Notes: generated by a model not told the origin, from the letters alone. A stretch of DNA of 64,000 nucleotides from Prorocentrum cordatum (GCA_963575745.1 CAUYUJ010014342.1:65274-129273); one strand, 5' to 3'; positions 30,630 to 43,350 are shown, counted from the stretch's first letter. A program made the numbers and translations.

Positions 30630-31815
30630 CACCAGCGGCAGCCTTCGACAGTTTCTGGAGTGCTGTCGAGGACGCGCTTGTGGGGGCTCTGCCTGATGCG
30701 GCATGGTGTCAGGCCTCCGCAGGGGTGGCGCATGGCGGTCAGGGTTTCTGGACGGCCTGCGAGGTCCCAATGCCAGCGTTCACAAGCAGTCGCTCGGGGG
30801 CGCGCCCGCTGGTGCGGGCCATGTTCGGCTACGTGGAGGAAGCCGCCGTCGGGCTTTCTCGCTATGATGTTGCCAGAATGCGCGTCCGTTACCCTGGAGC
30901 ACGTGCAGGACGGGGTCCAGGGCGCCGCGCTGACGTGGCAGCGGCTGCACGATGGGGGAGGCGCTTCCCAGCCGGTGGACGATGGGTCCGAGGCCCGCGT
31001 CGACGCCATGCGCGGAATGGCTTTTCTCGCCGCCAGCCTGCTGCCCGACGCGGGCGCCGAGGACGACGAACACCCCGATGCGCGCGGGGCCGCGCGCGGC
31101 CCCCGGCTGCAGAGGGTGGTCGGCACGGTGGTGGACAACTGCGTCGCCGCGGGCGTGAAGCAGGACCGCGAGGCGTTCGACAGCGGATCCAGCCACGTGC
31201 GCCGCCTCGACATGTCCCGACGTGGACCACTCGCGGACGTGGTGCCTCTCCCACGCGCACGGGCAGGTGCTAGACAACGACGAGTTCGCGGAGGCCGTCC
31301 TGGTGCACCTTGGCGCCAGGGGACCGACCGACTCAAGAATACGCGGCGCGTGGTGTGAACAGGCGGTGCTCGACTCTGGCGGCAGCCATGCTTCGTGCTG
31401 CGCCGTGGGTGAGGCTACCCGAGGTGATCCCTTCCCGTCCAGCGCTTCGCCCCGCTGATGTGCTGTCCTCTGTTGTCCTGTCGGGCCGCGCGGCGGCGCC
31501 AGACGTAGGAATCACCTCCGTGGAGGCCGCGGGTGGCGGAGACGTGCCCGAGGCGATGCACCTGAGGAAAGCTGGGGAACGCGAGCCATTCGCGGAGTTC
31601 CTGGCATTTCAGAGCATCGTGTACATACCGGACGAACATCGGCCGCCCGCATCCGGGCGCGCTCACCGCGATCCGCGCCATCGCGAGGCGTGTCGCCAGG
31701 CGACGCGGCCACGCGCCTCAGAAGGTTGTCGTGCGCCAGTTCTTGCGCAACCTGGGCGCTGAGATTGCCAGGCGCGCTGCGCGCATGAGCCTGGCGTGCT
31801 GGCCAAGCCCGCGGG
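30630..31815 (+). pseudogene. 3' fragment of a LINE-type retrotransposon (C-terminal region of the RT polyprotein)
   Basis: Three frames in succession carry pieces I associate with the region after the RT domain of dinoflagellate LINEs: 'VAHGGQGFWTA..MPAFTSSRSGARPLV' (30720-30820), 'EDDEHPDARGAARGPRLQ' (31059-31112), 'DHSRTWCLSHAHGQVLDNDEFAEAV' (31223-31300), 'SHASCCAVGEATRG' (31387-31428), 'LRPADVLSSVVLS', and a terminal 'VVVRQFLRNLGAEIARRAARM' to 'ACWP' (31728-31806). At least three frameshifts. No RT core or endonuclease is present, so it is a 5'-truncated dead copy lying in intron 2. Assignment rests on remembered resemblance, not a search. Confidence 0.6.
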
Positions 31816-31859
31816 CTGTAATTCGCCCCTGCGCGTGCGCGCAGGTTACGGGCACCCGG

Positions 31860-32390
31860 GGGCTGCTGAGTTAAACTTTTCTTTCACGCCCTCTCCTCCG
31901 CCTTACTCCCCCTTCCCCCCCCCCCCTCCTCGGAGTGCCCAGCGGCCCTTCGTCCTGGCGCCTGGCGTCCCGTTTGAGTTGTGGAATAATCAGGTGCGGG
32001 CGTAGGTGCGCGTTCCCGCATCGGGGCCGCGGCACTTTTCCGCCTGGGTGCTTGCCGCGTGCTGTTTTCTCACGCGCAGAACGCCCTGGCCAACAATGCA
32101 GACTTGTCCAAGAGACGGCATTTTTTGAAATTCGTTTTTAGGCGCGCCTCGGCGACTGGATTTGTGGGGTCTCCGCCGCTATCCTTCTCTCTCTCTCTCT
32201 TTCACTCTCTCTCTCCCTCGCTCTGGCCATCCTGGTGGTGCGTTGCCGCGCGCGCCCCATTGGTTTGTTATTTGCGCGGACGCTTCGTCAGCCTTTCCCC
32301 AATGGCTGCGGCCTGATCTCCTCCCTTGCTCTCGGGTGTCGTCAGGAGAACGAAAGTTATTACGAGTATGGCTATGCCAATGGTGATTAA
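31860..32390. other. intron 2, no gene seen
   Basis: T/C-rich patches including a CT-dinucleotide run at 32181-32220. Nothing coding recognised. Confidence 0.5.
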
Positions 32391-32399
32391 GGGTATGAT

Positions 32400-32741
32400 T
32401 GTGATGGTGAGTCTGCGGTGGTAATGATGATGATGACGAATCATGGCGAATATGACGACGACGAATATACCACGATGGCGATGATTAATGATGTGGATGG
32501 TGATCAGGCAATTTCTGATGAGGATGAGGATGATGATGGTGATTATGATACTGATGCCTCTGATGATGAAAGCGATGATGGTGATGCGTGAATTACGACG
32601 ATGACGACGATGCTAAGACGGTGCTGATGACGATGGCAATGAAATACGTCGGCGATGATGATGAATCTGATGCAGATGATGAAGACGATGGCGATGCTGA
32701 CGACGACGATGCTGATGATGATGATGGTCATGATGATGATA

Positions 32742-32790
<49 letters not shown>

Positions 32791-32912
32791 GGATGCCGAC
32801 GATGCAGACGACGATGATGATGACGATGATGATAATGATGACGATGATGACGATGATGATGGTGGTGATGATGATAATGGTTATGATGATTATGATGATT
32901 ATGATGATGATG

Positions 32913-32978
<66 letters not shown>

Positions 32979-33300
32979 GCGAGGGTGCGGTTCCCGACGA
33001 CGACGAAGACGACGACGAAGACGACGATGATGCTGATGCTGATTCTGATTCTAATGCTGATACTGATGCTGCTGCTGCTTCTGCTGATGATGATGAGGTG
33101 TGATGGTGAATGAGGGTGGGAGGTGATAATGCGTGTCTCGATGGCGATGGCGATGCTGATGCTGATGGTGTGTGTTGATGGTCCTAATGATGATGATGAT
33201 GATCATGATTCTGATCAGGATGATGAAGTTGACGATGATGACGATGTTGACGACGACGACGTCAACGACGATGACGGCGACGACGGCGACAAGGGGAATG
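32400..33300. repeat. (GAT)n microsatellite before exon C
   Basis: GAT/GAC array, the last 30 bp merging into the exon C acceptor region. The long acidic frame that continues into exon C is the repeat plus exon read together. Confidence 0.96.
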
Positions 33301-33330
33301 ATGAGGACCAGGTTCCCCCCCCGCGAGCAG

Positions 33331-33404
33331 GCGGCGTCCCCGCCGACCAGGAGCCGCCGCGCGTGCTGTGCCCCGGCAGCGGCCTCTCCCGGCTGCCCTT
33401 CGAG
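33331..33404 (+). CDS. CARNMT1-like: exon C of carnosine N-methyltransferase-like gene (SAM-binding loop)
   Basis: Reads 'GVPADQEPPRVLCPGSGLSRLPFE'. 'VLCPGSGLSRLPFE' is the Rossmann-fold glycine-rich loop of the family ('VLVPG.GLGRL..E'), which binds S-adenosylmethionine. Start placed after GAGCAG (AG-GCGGC), giving a phase-1 junction with exon B. End placed at GAG before a GC donor (GCGCGCCCC), tentative: the frame stays open and the exon could extend by up to about nine codons. Following DNA is (CGT)n repeat. Confidence 0.75.
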
Positions 33405-33569
33405 GCGCGCCCCGCCGCCGGCGCCCCTGCTTGCCGTCGTCCTCGTCGTCGTCGTCGTTCTCCTCGTCCCCCCTCGTCGTCGCCGCTCCTCCTCGTCGTC
33501 CTCCTCGTCGTCGGCCTTGTCGTCACCGCCGCCGCTGCCGCCGTCGCCGTCCCACGCCGCGCGTCTGAA

Positions 33570-34830
33570 AGAGAATCCTGCATGAGCATACACTTTCCGA
33601 GGTCCGCGCGGTTTTCTTAAGTTTGTCCTTTTTCTATTTTCGGTAGCCGCCTGGCCGTCGCTCCCTCCTCGCCTCGCGACGAAGCACTACGTGAGCACTA
33701 CGACAGGTTTTAGCAACTCTGTGGCCTCCCGTGATCAATGCCCGGCCCCAGGCAATGAAAGGAACGACTCGGGGTCAGCAGCCAGCCCCATGCATGGGGT
33801 CCAGACCTCCGGGGGGTCCGCCTCGCTCAAAAATCACGACGCCCGGGTCTGTGTCTCTCCATCGCCGCAGCTCCCCCTGGTAGCCTCCCGGCCGTGGCCT
33901 TCTCCTGGCCGTGGTCTCCTCGTCGCCGCTCTCGTTTCCGCGTCTCCATCGTCGCCGTCTGGCCGCCGCCGCTCACGTCCCCGTCCCGGTGCTCCTGGTC
34001 TTCGACCTCGAGGAGATGTTTTTCGTTACATTTCTGGTCACAGTTGTTACCCTGGCCAAACCTCCCCCCCGCCTAGGTAACGATCGAACACACGGGGGGC
34101 GGGGGGGCTTGGACCCCCCCCCGCATGGTGGTGCTCGTGCGCACACTTTTGTGATCGCAGTGCGCCCCCGCCCCAACGTGCCCCACCCCGTCCAAGCATT
34201 ACCGTTATCTGGACCCCCCTGTGGGTAACGACCGCTCCCAGATTTTAACAGAAGTCGGTATCCCAGCAGCGACCTCCTCCTCAGGTTGCCTTCCTCCTCA
34301 CCCTTCTCGCTATGACGGAGTCGGGTCTTGGAGAACCAGGTCCTGTAGCGTTTTTTTTTGTCGTGATCGTTTTCTTATTCCTTGTTTTGCCGACCGGCGC
34401 GGGCCCTCGCACCCCCCCTCCCCCCCCTATGGAGTAGATCTTGGCTGTTTCTGGCGCCTGTTTCGAGCAGGTGGGGTCTCCCGCATATGACGCATTGCTG
34501 CAGACAGTCGCATTAAGCAGAGGTCCAGAGCCAGACCCCCCCCCCTTGCGCCCAATGTCGAAACGCCGAATAAGAACACGCTCACATCCTCGGCATTCGG
34601 GGGCCTTGTCGGGCCCCGGGGCCGTCAAACACAACCGAGGAAGAAAAGCTGGACATGAGGACTGCTGCAGACTCAGGAGGGGCCCTGGTTCGCGAGCCCC
34701 CTAGTCGTGGTCGAGGCCCTCCGTTACCATAACCTATTTGTTCCTGATTCAGCGGTGTTTATGGCAGTCCTACGACTGTAGCCCTCTTGCCTCCTCCTCA
34801 TCCTCTTCCCCCCTCCTCCTTGCAGGGTCC
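33570..34830. other. intron 3, no gene seen
   Basis: Unique-looking sequence with C-runs; I recognise no coding motif on either strand. Confidence 0.5.
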
Positions 34831-34835
34831 ACTTC

Positions 34836-35065
34836 GGTCCGATCGATCGGCTTCCATATCGACTCTGGCCTGCTCGATCCGATTCGACTCCGATCTTCCG
34901 ACAATCCGATGCGGCCTGATGCTGGCATGTGTGGCACTGTCGTGCATCCTGGCGCGGCCGACCTGGTTCGACCCCGACCCCGTGCCGATGCGGCCCGATT
35001 CGATGCTCGGTCCGGTCCGATCATATCTTCCCATGTGATGCTGACTGAGCTAAGGGGGTCTGGTT
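34836..35065. repeat. GATCCGAT-type dispersed repeat, copy 1
   Basis: Shares a collinear series of words with 62030-62255: CCGATCGATC, CGATTC-GACTCCGATCTTC, GATGCTGGCATG against GGTGCTGGCATG, GTGCATCCTGGCG, CCGTGCCGATG and TGCTGACTGA. Same orientation. Confidence 0.75.
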
Positions 35066-35139
35066 CCAGGGGTAGTCACAAAGAATCTACCCCAGACCTG
35101 TCCTGGGCCGCCTTCTGATATGAGACAATTTTTTTATTG

Positions 35140-35284
35140 CTTGGGGCATGACGGGCGTCATGGCGCCCGCCCCCCCCCTATGACGTAACGCTTCCCCCCC
35201 CACTGCGCTCCGGGCACTGCCGCCGTGCGTATTGGGATCCGCGTAGGTGTCCGCGTAGGAATCCGCATAGGAGTCTGGTCCGCA

Positions 35285-35352
<68 letters not shown>

Positions 35353-36635
35353 TATTGGCTCGTGGCTCGTGGCTCGTCGCTCGTCGCTCATCGTCGTCGT
35401 GCGCGCGGACGCGGCTGGAGCCTGTTTTTAAATTCCGGGCCGATGACGGCAATCATCTGGGGGGGTGGAGGGGGTCGATGACGTCACGCTTCACGCCGGC
35501 GGCGCCTGGGAGTGCTTAGGAATGACGGAGGACGGGTGGCACCAGCGTGTAGGTAACGATCTGCACCACAACGCCTGTGTACACCTCCGTGCCTGCGTGC
35601 ACCACAGCGTCTGTGTACACCACGCCGCCTATGTACACCACAGCAGCCGCGTGCAACACAGCGTCAGTTTGTGCCACCGAGCGCGCGGGCACAACAGCTC
35701 TCGTGTACACCACAGAGCCTGCGTACACCACATCATCCGTGTGCAACACAGCAGTGTCCACCGAAAACACCAGAAAATAATCCTTATGGACAAAGGAGCG
35801 CCAGGGGAATCTACGAGTCCTTCCGAGTTCGCCTGCATCACCGTAACTCCTCCCACTTGCGTCCAGGAGGCTCCAGCTAAATTGGCCGTCCGAGAACCAA
35901 ATGGGCCGATTCAATCGACCATTTTGCGGTGCACGCTGAGTTGCGCACGTGCGCTGTAGCGCCAACCCGCACGACAGGGGGTAAGGAGGAGGAAGATGAG
36001 GAGGAGGCGGAGGAAAAAGGGGGAAGGGAAAAAGGAGGAGGAGGAGGATGAGGTGGAAGTGGGGGAGAAGGGAAGAGGGAAAAACGTCGCATTGGATTAT
36101 CAGCACATTCCTGGCGTGGCGCTTCCGCAGCAGATCCTCACGTACAGGCTCCTTCTACTTGTCCTATGCGCGCATGCACTGTGATGTACAATAGCGCTGC
36201 GTTGCACGCGGATGCTGTGGTGTAGACAGGCGTTGTGGCGTGCACAGGCGCCGCGGTGCACGCAAGCACTGTGGTGTACACAGACGCTGTGTTGCACATG
36301 GTTGCCTCCGGTGTGCACATGTACACTGGCGCTGTAGTGTACGCAAGCATTGCAGTGTACACAAGCGCTGCGTTGCACACGGTTGTTGCGATGTGCGCAG
36401 GCGCTGTGGTGTACACGCGCGCTGTGGTGCACGCGAGCATTGTGGTGTACACAGGCGCAGGGGGGCAGATCGCCACCTACATGCTGCTCGCGTCGTCGTC
36501 GTCGTCTTCGTCGTCGTCGTCGTCGTCGCTTGTCGCTCGTCGCGTCGTGCGCGCGGGCGCGGCTGTGGTGCCGGAGCCACACGGCGGGGGGGGCGTTACG
36601 TCATACCCCCCCATGACGCCCGTCATCGCCGAACA
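35140..36635. mobile_element. inverted-repeat-bounded element with inverted minisatellites
   Basis: The left end (35148-35215: ATGACGGGCGTCAT, C-run, TATGACGTAACGC, C-run) recurs inverted at the right end (36590-36630: GCGTTACGTCATA, C-run, ATGACGCCCGTCAT). Inside, a TGTACACCACAGCG-type 15-bp minisatellite at 35565-35760 is matched in reverse orientation at 36185-36470. The flank CAGATCG.CACCTACA is also inverted between the two. A partial third copy of the end motif sits at 35440-35500. (GTC)n arrays lie at 35282-35350 and 36490-36532. No transposase is visible; a non-autonomous DNA element or an inverted duplication would both fit. Confidence 0.6.
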
Positions 36636-36779
36636 TTTTAAACATGCTTTCTATGCATCTCGAGTGGGAGCCAGCCGTGGCGACGAGAAGTCTCCAGGCG
36701 ATTCGGTGCTGACCACTCAGGGACAACGTTATTTAATCGCTTCGCTCATTCCGCCGGTCCATATTGCCTCGCCGCTTGA

Positions 36780-37440
36780 GGGCCGCGTTGGGGCCTCTTG
36801 GGCCTCTGGGAGGCAGTTTTGAGGCCTCCGGGGAGCCGTGTTGGGGCCTCTTGGGGCCTTTTGGGGGCTTCTTGGGGGCCTCTTGGAGCTTTTTGGGGTG
36901 CCTCTTGGGGGCCCCTTGGGGCGTCTTGGGGGCCTCTAGGGGCCTCTTTGGGCTGAAGTCTGGACTTTTCGGTTCCTGTTTTGGGGCCCTCCTGGGCCAT
37001 CTTGGGCGCCTGCCTCTCGGGCTGTCTTGAGGCCATATTTGGCCGTGGGGCTCTCTTGGGGGCTTTTTGGGCCGTCTTGGGGCGGTCTTGGAGGCCTGTT
37101 GGGCCGTCTTGGAGCGTTGGAAAGCCGAAAAGGAGAAACGTCGCACATGCGAAACATGTACGTTTTCCGGAGGGAATGGGACGGTTTTTGCTTGTTGGGG
37201 CCCTCTTGGAGAGCCTCTTGAGGCTCGCTTGGGGCTTTTTCGCCAACTCTGGGGCCATCTGGAGACCATTGTGAGCGTCATGGGGCGATTTTTCGGCGAC
37301 TCGGGGCCTCTTGGGCCGTGTAGGGGGCGTCCCGGCGGCCTCGTGGTGCGCTCCTGGAGCGCCCTGGGGGAGTCGGCCGGGCATCGCCGGGGGTACTTTT
37401 CGTCGAAGGGTCCCAAGGGGCCGCCACGCGCGCGCGAACT
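36780..37440. repeat. GGGGCCTCTTGGG minisatellite
   Basis: Irregular tandem words such as GGGGCCTCTTGG and GGGCCGTCTTGG. A 227-residue minus-strand frame (Pro/Lys/Arg-rich) spans it but is only the repeat. The same words occur near 51550-51750 and 52640-53000. Confidence 0.85.
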
Positions 37441-38760
37441 ATAAATGCTGCTAACCTGTCACTGGAGATCTTAGCACGCCTTTGGCCCGTAGGCTCAGGG
37501 GGAACTCTGCATCGACCCGCAGTCGCCCACTCATCGCCGATAGGTGCCCCGCCCAGGACTCTGCGACTTCGCTACCGGCGGCCCGTCGCCGATCTGTCGG
37601 CGAGGTATCGCCGATTCCAGGTCGATGTCCCCCCCCCACCCGGTGGCGGTCCCCACCCAACGGTTCCTGTCAGTCAAGATTGTCCTCAGTCGATATTTGC
37701 CTAGCCCCTAACGTAGCCCCTAATGGCCCCTCCTGCCCTGTGGCCTGGGCGCGCAGGTGCGACAGTGCGACCCCAGACTCCAGACCTGTGCGGCCAGCCG
37801 GCTCCCCGAGGGCTCCGCGCCCACCAGGGCGCGCAAACCCACGGATTCCCCCCCGCCCCGGCTCTGTCGGGCACCGTGCGCTCGTTCGCGTTCCGCTCCC
37901 TCGGCTGCTGTTGGTATGACAGTAGGGTAAGGAAGGATGAGTGACAGAAGGGGAAGAGGGAGCACCCTGCTGGCCTCTCCCCTTCCCCACCCTGCCTCTT
38001 TTCCTGCTCGCTGCCGCCTGGGAATGGCTGGAACATGTCTGCAAAGGCGGTCCTAGGGCAGTCAGCTCTTCTTGCTCCGAGCTCCATGCCACGAGCAACG
38101 ACGGGGTACATCTCATCAACAGGCATGCCGTGGGAGCAATCTGTATCACGCATGATGTGAGGGATGTCATGTTACACGCTAGCGAGGACACATGTGAGGC
38201 ACATCGTACTAGTGTATCTTGCAAGCTCGAACAATGCACATGGCATGCAGTACCGGAGCACGGCGTGATACTCCAAGACACCACAAGAGCAGGGCGTATA
38301 TCAAACTCTCGACTGCTGCTGCTGCTGTTGCTGTTGCTCCTCGTGCGCTCCTCGCGGTCAGCTCCGCCTCCACCTCACGCCTTCCGGGGCAGTGGCCTCC
38401 TCCGCCAGGGCCCTTCTCCTCCCCCCTCATGCCCTCCTCGCAGGCTCCTCCTCGGCCCCCCCCCCTCTCCCTCCTCCTCCCGGCAGTGACCCCCGTGGGC
38501 CCCTCCTCCGCCTCTTTTCCTCCTCCTCCTCCTCCGTAACCATTCTAGCTCCAGATTTCCGCTTGCTCGTGGCAGAACATGGAGACCGCTAGTCTGCGGC
38601 AGGCAAGGCTGTTCAGCCTGGCAGTTCTTCTTTGCCCTCACTGTGGGGTTTGGGCTCCCGCACAGGTGCGCCTTCACTGCGGGGATGGGCTCCCGCTACT
38701 AGTGTCTCCCTTCCCCTCGGTCCTTGCAGGCAGTCTGCCCAGACACTGCAAACAAATTTT
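37441..38760. other. intron 3, no gene seen
   Basis: Includes a short CTG run (38312-38340) and TCC-rich DNA (38395-38540). Overlapping frames on both strands lack family motifs. Confidence 0.5.
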
Positions 38761-38765
38761 GACTT

Positions 38766-41700
38766 TTGACTTCAGAAGTTCCCGCCATGGCTGGTATCAC
38801 ATTGGAACAGATGGAAGCACTCCTCGAAAAGAACAGTAATACCCTCGTGGAACGCACGCAGGGCGACTTTACTATCCTCGAGAGCCGCGCCCCGCAGAAG
38901 GTAGACGAGCAGAACCGTTCCATCTGTGCTCTTCGTCAGGATGCGCTCTTCCTCAAAAGCCAGGCTCAGCAGGGCAGCGCGGCATCGGTGGCATCAGGAT
39001 CAGCCGTAGTGATTTCGGACGGCAGCTGCCAGAAAGCGGCTCGGCTCAGCTCTGGGCCACCAGAGGATGTCGACCCGACTAAGCGTTACGCCACAGGATT
39101 TCGACCGCTACGCGAAGCTGAGCGAAAGAAAGCTACCAGAGCATCTGCGGCGACTTCCGCGAGTGCGACGCCAACACGCATATTACTTACCACAAGCTCG
39201 GCCAGGTGCACACGTTACATTTCAAGGATGAACGCCTTGCTCGAGCGTCTCAGATACGATCCAATGACCAAGGCTACCAATGGTGTGATGTCCGTGGCAA
39301 CAACTTGCATCCTGTCCACGTTCGTGGCGATGTTCCGCTTCATATCTGCCAGCGAAAAGGGCTCTCTCAAGTTTGTGTGGCAGCTAATTCATGACCGTGT
39401 CAGCCAACGCCCGAACTGGACTCATGATTCACGTCTCGGTGCCAACGGAGGGAAAGGAATCATTCAGGCCACCAAGGTCGCAGAATGTTGGGAGTTCGTT
39501 CGCGCCAGGCAGATAGGAGAAGAGTCCGTCATTTTCGAGCCGGCTCATATCAACTGCGACACGTGGGGCTTGCCCGCAGGTGACGCGGAAACGATTCTCG
39601 ATTATCTCAAGCATTGACGTGAATTCTCGGGCGCTAGTGATGCATGCCCTCTTCCCCCTCTGTGCAGCCGCCTGCTGCCGTAGCTTCCGTGAGTGCTATT
39701 CCTGCCAGGTTTCCCCCCCCTATGCCTTCCCCTCTTGTTCCTGCGTCTCCTGGACACCAGTTTATCCCAGGTGTATCATGCAGTGTCGCATCTTGAAACG
39801 GCCAGGTTTTGATCGGAAGTATCGATAGTAATGGGCATACCATACAGACGCACTTCCAGCGTCTTCGGCAACTTCTGAAGCGTGGTATTGTATGTACCCA
39901 GGGAAGCTAAGGTACCCCAGGAGACCTTGAATATCTGCGTCATGGCTATCCTCGCCATTGCCTGTGCGGAAGCTTCACAGACGGTGCCAGCGCTGGTGGT
40001 TTGCTGGCCTGTCTTTCCAATTCCTTCAGGGAGAAATTCGACACGATTGCGAGTATTTTGGTTGAGCATGGGCGTGTATCTCTCTGGAAATGCCGCGGCA
40101 GGTGCGGGAATCTCCTGATTGTCAACATAAATCTCCTCCCTGGCAATGCTTATTCAAGTTCCGCTCCTTCCTCGCCCTCTCGCAATGGGCCGGCTCGCTG
40201 GCCGCCGGTGACAGGATTTAGTTATCGGAAGGTGAGTCGCGCCTGCGTGCCGCGACACGTGAGGAACGCGTTCCAAGCTTCGCGAGGGTGTCAGCGTTCC
40301 GTGAACTGCTCCCAGGATGTGCTGAAATTGCCCAATTTGCTTTCGTCCATAGAAAAGAAGGGCTAGTTCCTGGTATGACTTACTGCCGTATTAATCGTAT
40401 CTACTGTAACCTCGCCTCAATTGAATTCCTGGACTACGCTGTTCACTGTTGTGTTGCACGCAAGTTAGGTATGCATTCTGCTGCCAGCGATCATGCTCCA
40501 GTTTTTTTTATCATTTCGCATGTGTTCCTGGTGCAAACGCTGCCGTCCCAGAGTGGATCGCGGCGCGCGACAAGTTTCTCGTGCGCTTCGCGGAGTTGCG
40601 CGAAGGCTTTGTGCGCGACAGTTCGCCCAGCACTGCGTTGAGCGAAGCCGGGGGTCTCGCGGGGGCTGCTGCGCGCCGCGTGCGCCAGCGCAAATGCGAA
40701 CGCCCAGCGCGCTGTCTTCATGAACGGACGGCGTGCTGTGTCATGCTTGTGCGTTGCTGGCGCTCGCTTCTGTTCTCCCGTGGTCTCCGTTCTTGTCGTC
40801 GTCGCATTATGCGAGTGCTGCGTGCATGTGCTAAGCTCCCACATTGTTGCGACATTAACTTTGCCTGGGCGAAGTGGCGCGCAGTTCGCGACCGCCGGTC
40901 TCATCTCGCGCAGAGATCTGGTGCAGACAGAGAAGGCCATGTTTGAAGGCGCCGTTGGTCGCGGCGCTGGCCGGCAGGTGCGACGGTGGAAGAGTGGAGC
41001 GCGGCTCGTGCCTGGCAGCCCGCGCGGCGAAAATAGTCTCCGCGGGCTGTCGCCGCCCGTGGGTGGTGCCGTCGACCCCTGCCGGAGCGCCTGGCGGACC
41101 AGTCTTGCTCCGCCTCCGTGAGCCTTGCAGGTGTGCCCTAGTTCGTTGGTTTCCCAGTTTGTCGGGCCAATTGAGTGCTGCGACTGTCAGCGCGCAGGCG
41201 GTGCGCGCCAGCGGCGCCCCTGGATAGCGACGTGTAACCAGTGCCTGGTTTTTCAACGAACTCGTCGTTGTACTAGCCCTGGACCCGATGGAAATTCTTA
41301 TTCGGCCTGGCGCAACGCATCGATGGAGGCCAAGCAGCAGCTGCGCAGATTCTACGAAGACCTTTGACGGAGGCGACCTGCCGCCAGAAGTCAAACGATC
41401 GCGAGTGGTGTTCCTGGCCAAAGGCGAAGCCGGTGACGACCGGGAGCTATTTTCTCGCGTTGCTCTGTGCGGTCGCCCCCTCTCCTTGAACGGCTCTGAC
41501 AGCGAGATTATTGGCCGTCTCTTCGCCCGCCCCATCTCGCAAGTAGCGGTGGGCGTCATTGGCGACTCCCGTGCTGGATGCGTTCGCGGCAGATGAATGA
41601 CGGCTCGTCGACGCAGATGCGCGCGTTCCCGCGGGGCATCCCCCGGAATATGCGCGACGCAGGTGCCGCTGTGTTCGACGTGCAGGCTGCCATCCCCAGC

Positions 41701-42620
41701 GCGCGCCACGTTAGGATCCGGATGGTATTTGATCGGTTAGGTTTGCCTGTTCGTGCACGTAGGCTGCTATCTCTGCTCTGCGGCGACTGCCCTGCTGGAA
41801 TCGCATTCCATAGCCGTGTTGCGTATGGCGTTATCCTTGGGCGAGGTATGACACGCGGGCGTCCTCGTTGTGGGCTCGTCTTCGTGTTCATTGCTGGCGC
41901 GCCCCCCAAGTCGTTGATGGCCGTGCAGTGCCCGCCCCTCCAGGCCACGCGTCCTACCTTTGTGGAGGACATTGTCGCCGTCTCTCAAGATCCGCTTGCC
42001 GCCCTCACTTTCGCCGTCGGGCTCTCCGTGAAAGCTGGTTCTTGTATTGGGCTGTTCATCGATCCAGTCAGCTGCAATCGTTTATGACGAGCCGCTTGTT
42101 GCCATGAGTGCTGCCGCGCGGATGCGGCGGCGTAGCCAGCGGGCGCGTCGGTTCAAGTTCGCAGACCTTGCTTAATACTCGGGCATCTGTATTGGCATCG
42201 GTGGCGCTGATGCAATATGGGGACAGATCGCGCCAACTTTTACCTCGGGGAGCCTGTATGTAAGAACGAAGTTTTGGGGTCCACAACACATGTGTTCTCT
42301 CTGCTGCTGGGTTTGCGTTTCAATTTCGTGCCCCCAGCGACGCAATCCTGCAGGTAGAAAAGGAGTGTTTGCGTTGGTTCCCTTGTGTGCCCCGGCACTC
42401 GTTTCCCCGCGAGTTCTCTTGTCGGCCGAGGAATTTTGATCGTCTGCGCAGGTGGCGCGCCCTGCGCGCCATGCTCGCGCAAGCGCGTTGAGGTCTGCTG
42501 CTTGGCCGGGCGCTTTCAAGAGGATGAGGTCGGACGCGCAGGCCAGCGTTGACTCCGAGGATTACGTTGTTGCGTTCCCGTTCCACCCTGGCGCCACAGG
42601 TAGCATTTTCTTTTTATGTT
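38766..42620 (+). pseudogene. decayed LINE retrotransposon B: ORF1-like, AP-type endonuclease, RT
   Basis: 38766-39617 is an open 283-residue ORF1-like frame with an N-terminal helical region (Met at 38787 in CCGCCATGG is an alternative start). The endonuclease begins near 39787 as 'VAS*NGQV' (stop for Trp) and reaches 'CRINRIY' and 'SDHAPV' (about 40388-40503). RT pieces follow in shifting frames: 'SPGPDGNSYSAWR' (41275-41313), 'RPLSLNGSDSEII' (41477-41515), 'FDVQAAIPS' (motif A, 41674-41700), 'GRGMTRGRPRCG' (motif B-like, about 41840-41876), 'FVEDIVAV' (motif C, 41959-41982) and 'YSGICIGIGGADAIW' (42177-42220). Numerous stops and shifts make it inactive. It lies in intron 3. Confidence 0.75.
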
Positions 42621-43350
42621 GAAGGCTGTCGAGTTGTCGTCGCATTTCACGCGCTTTTTTTTTCGGACGTAAATAGATAGCCGGCTCAGCGGTGGTTCGT
42701 GGATCGGATTTCACGGAGTGAAGCCGTTTTTAGTGCGCCGCGGATTTTTTCATTCAGGGCTTCAACGTGGGATCCCGAGGTCTCCGATCAAAGTCCGTCT
42801 TAAAATTTAGTTCGGCATTGTCGTGTCGCGTCCAAATTGCTAGTTCAAGTGTCTGTCTCGCTCTGTAAACCTGTTTTAAATTTGTGACATGCCAGTTCTC
42901 GGCATAAGGGGACCGTTTCCCGATGTGCTTTCGGTTGCCAACTTAGGTGGCGACTCCCAAACTCACTATATGTTTTGTCCTGCTATTGTGCCATCTGTGG
43001 CATTTCTGTTTGGAGCTTTGCCCGAGTCCTGGGGCGTTGATCCGCTCTGCGCCTTTCTTCCTTACCGTTTCGTTTTCCTCGCGCGAATTCTCGTGTCCAA
43101 CACGCTTTTGCGTTAGATTTTGTTCGTGCTGTTTTTCTGGTTCTTCGATTTCCCCCCCAAGTCGTCGCCAACAATAGCTAAACAGGTATTATTCGGTCGT
43201 CTGGAAGACGGCATCCAGCTTTCAGGAACATCCTGGAGTAACGGATCGCCGAGACTAGCATCAGGTACCCGGACTCGCCATGGGGGTGCCTCCTCGTCCT
43301 CCTTCCTCCTCTTTCTCCTCCTCCTCTTCCTCCCCTCCGCCTCCCTCGAT
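42621..43350. other. spacer between two LINE remnants
   Basis: AT-richer than the neighbourhood; TC-rich run at 43290-43345. No gene seen. Confidence 0.5.

Noticed and set aside
34950-34990. tRNA-like GGTTCGAnnCC word
   Set aside because: No acceptor stem or anticodon arm could be folded around it.
36733-37416. 227-residue Pro/Lys/Arg-rich minus-strand protein
   Set aside because: It follows the GGGGCCTCTTGG repeat exactly and has no domain.
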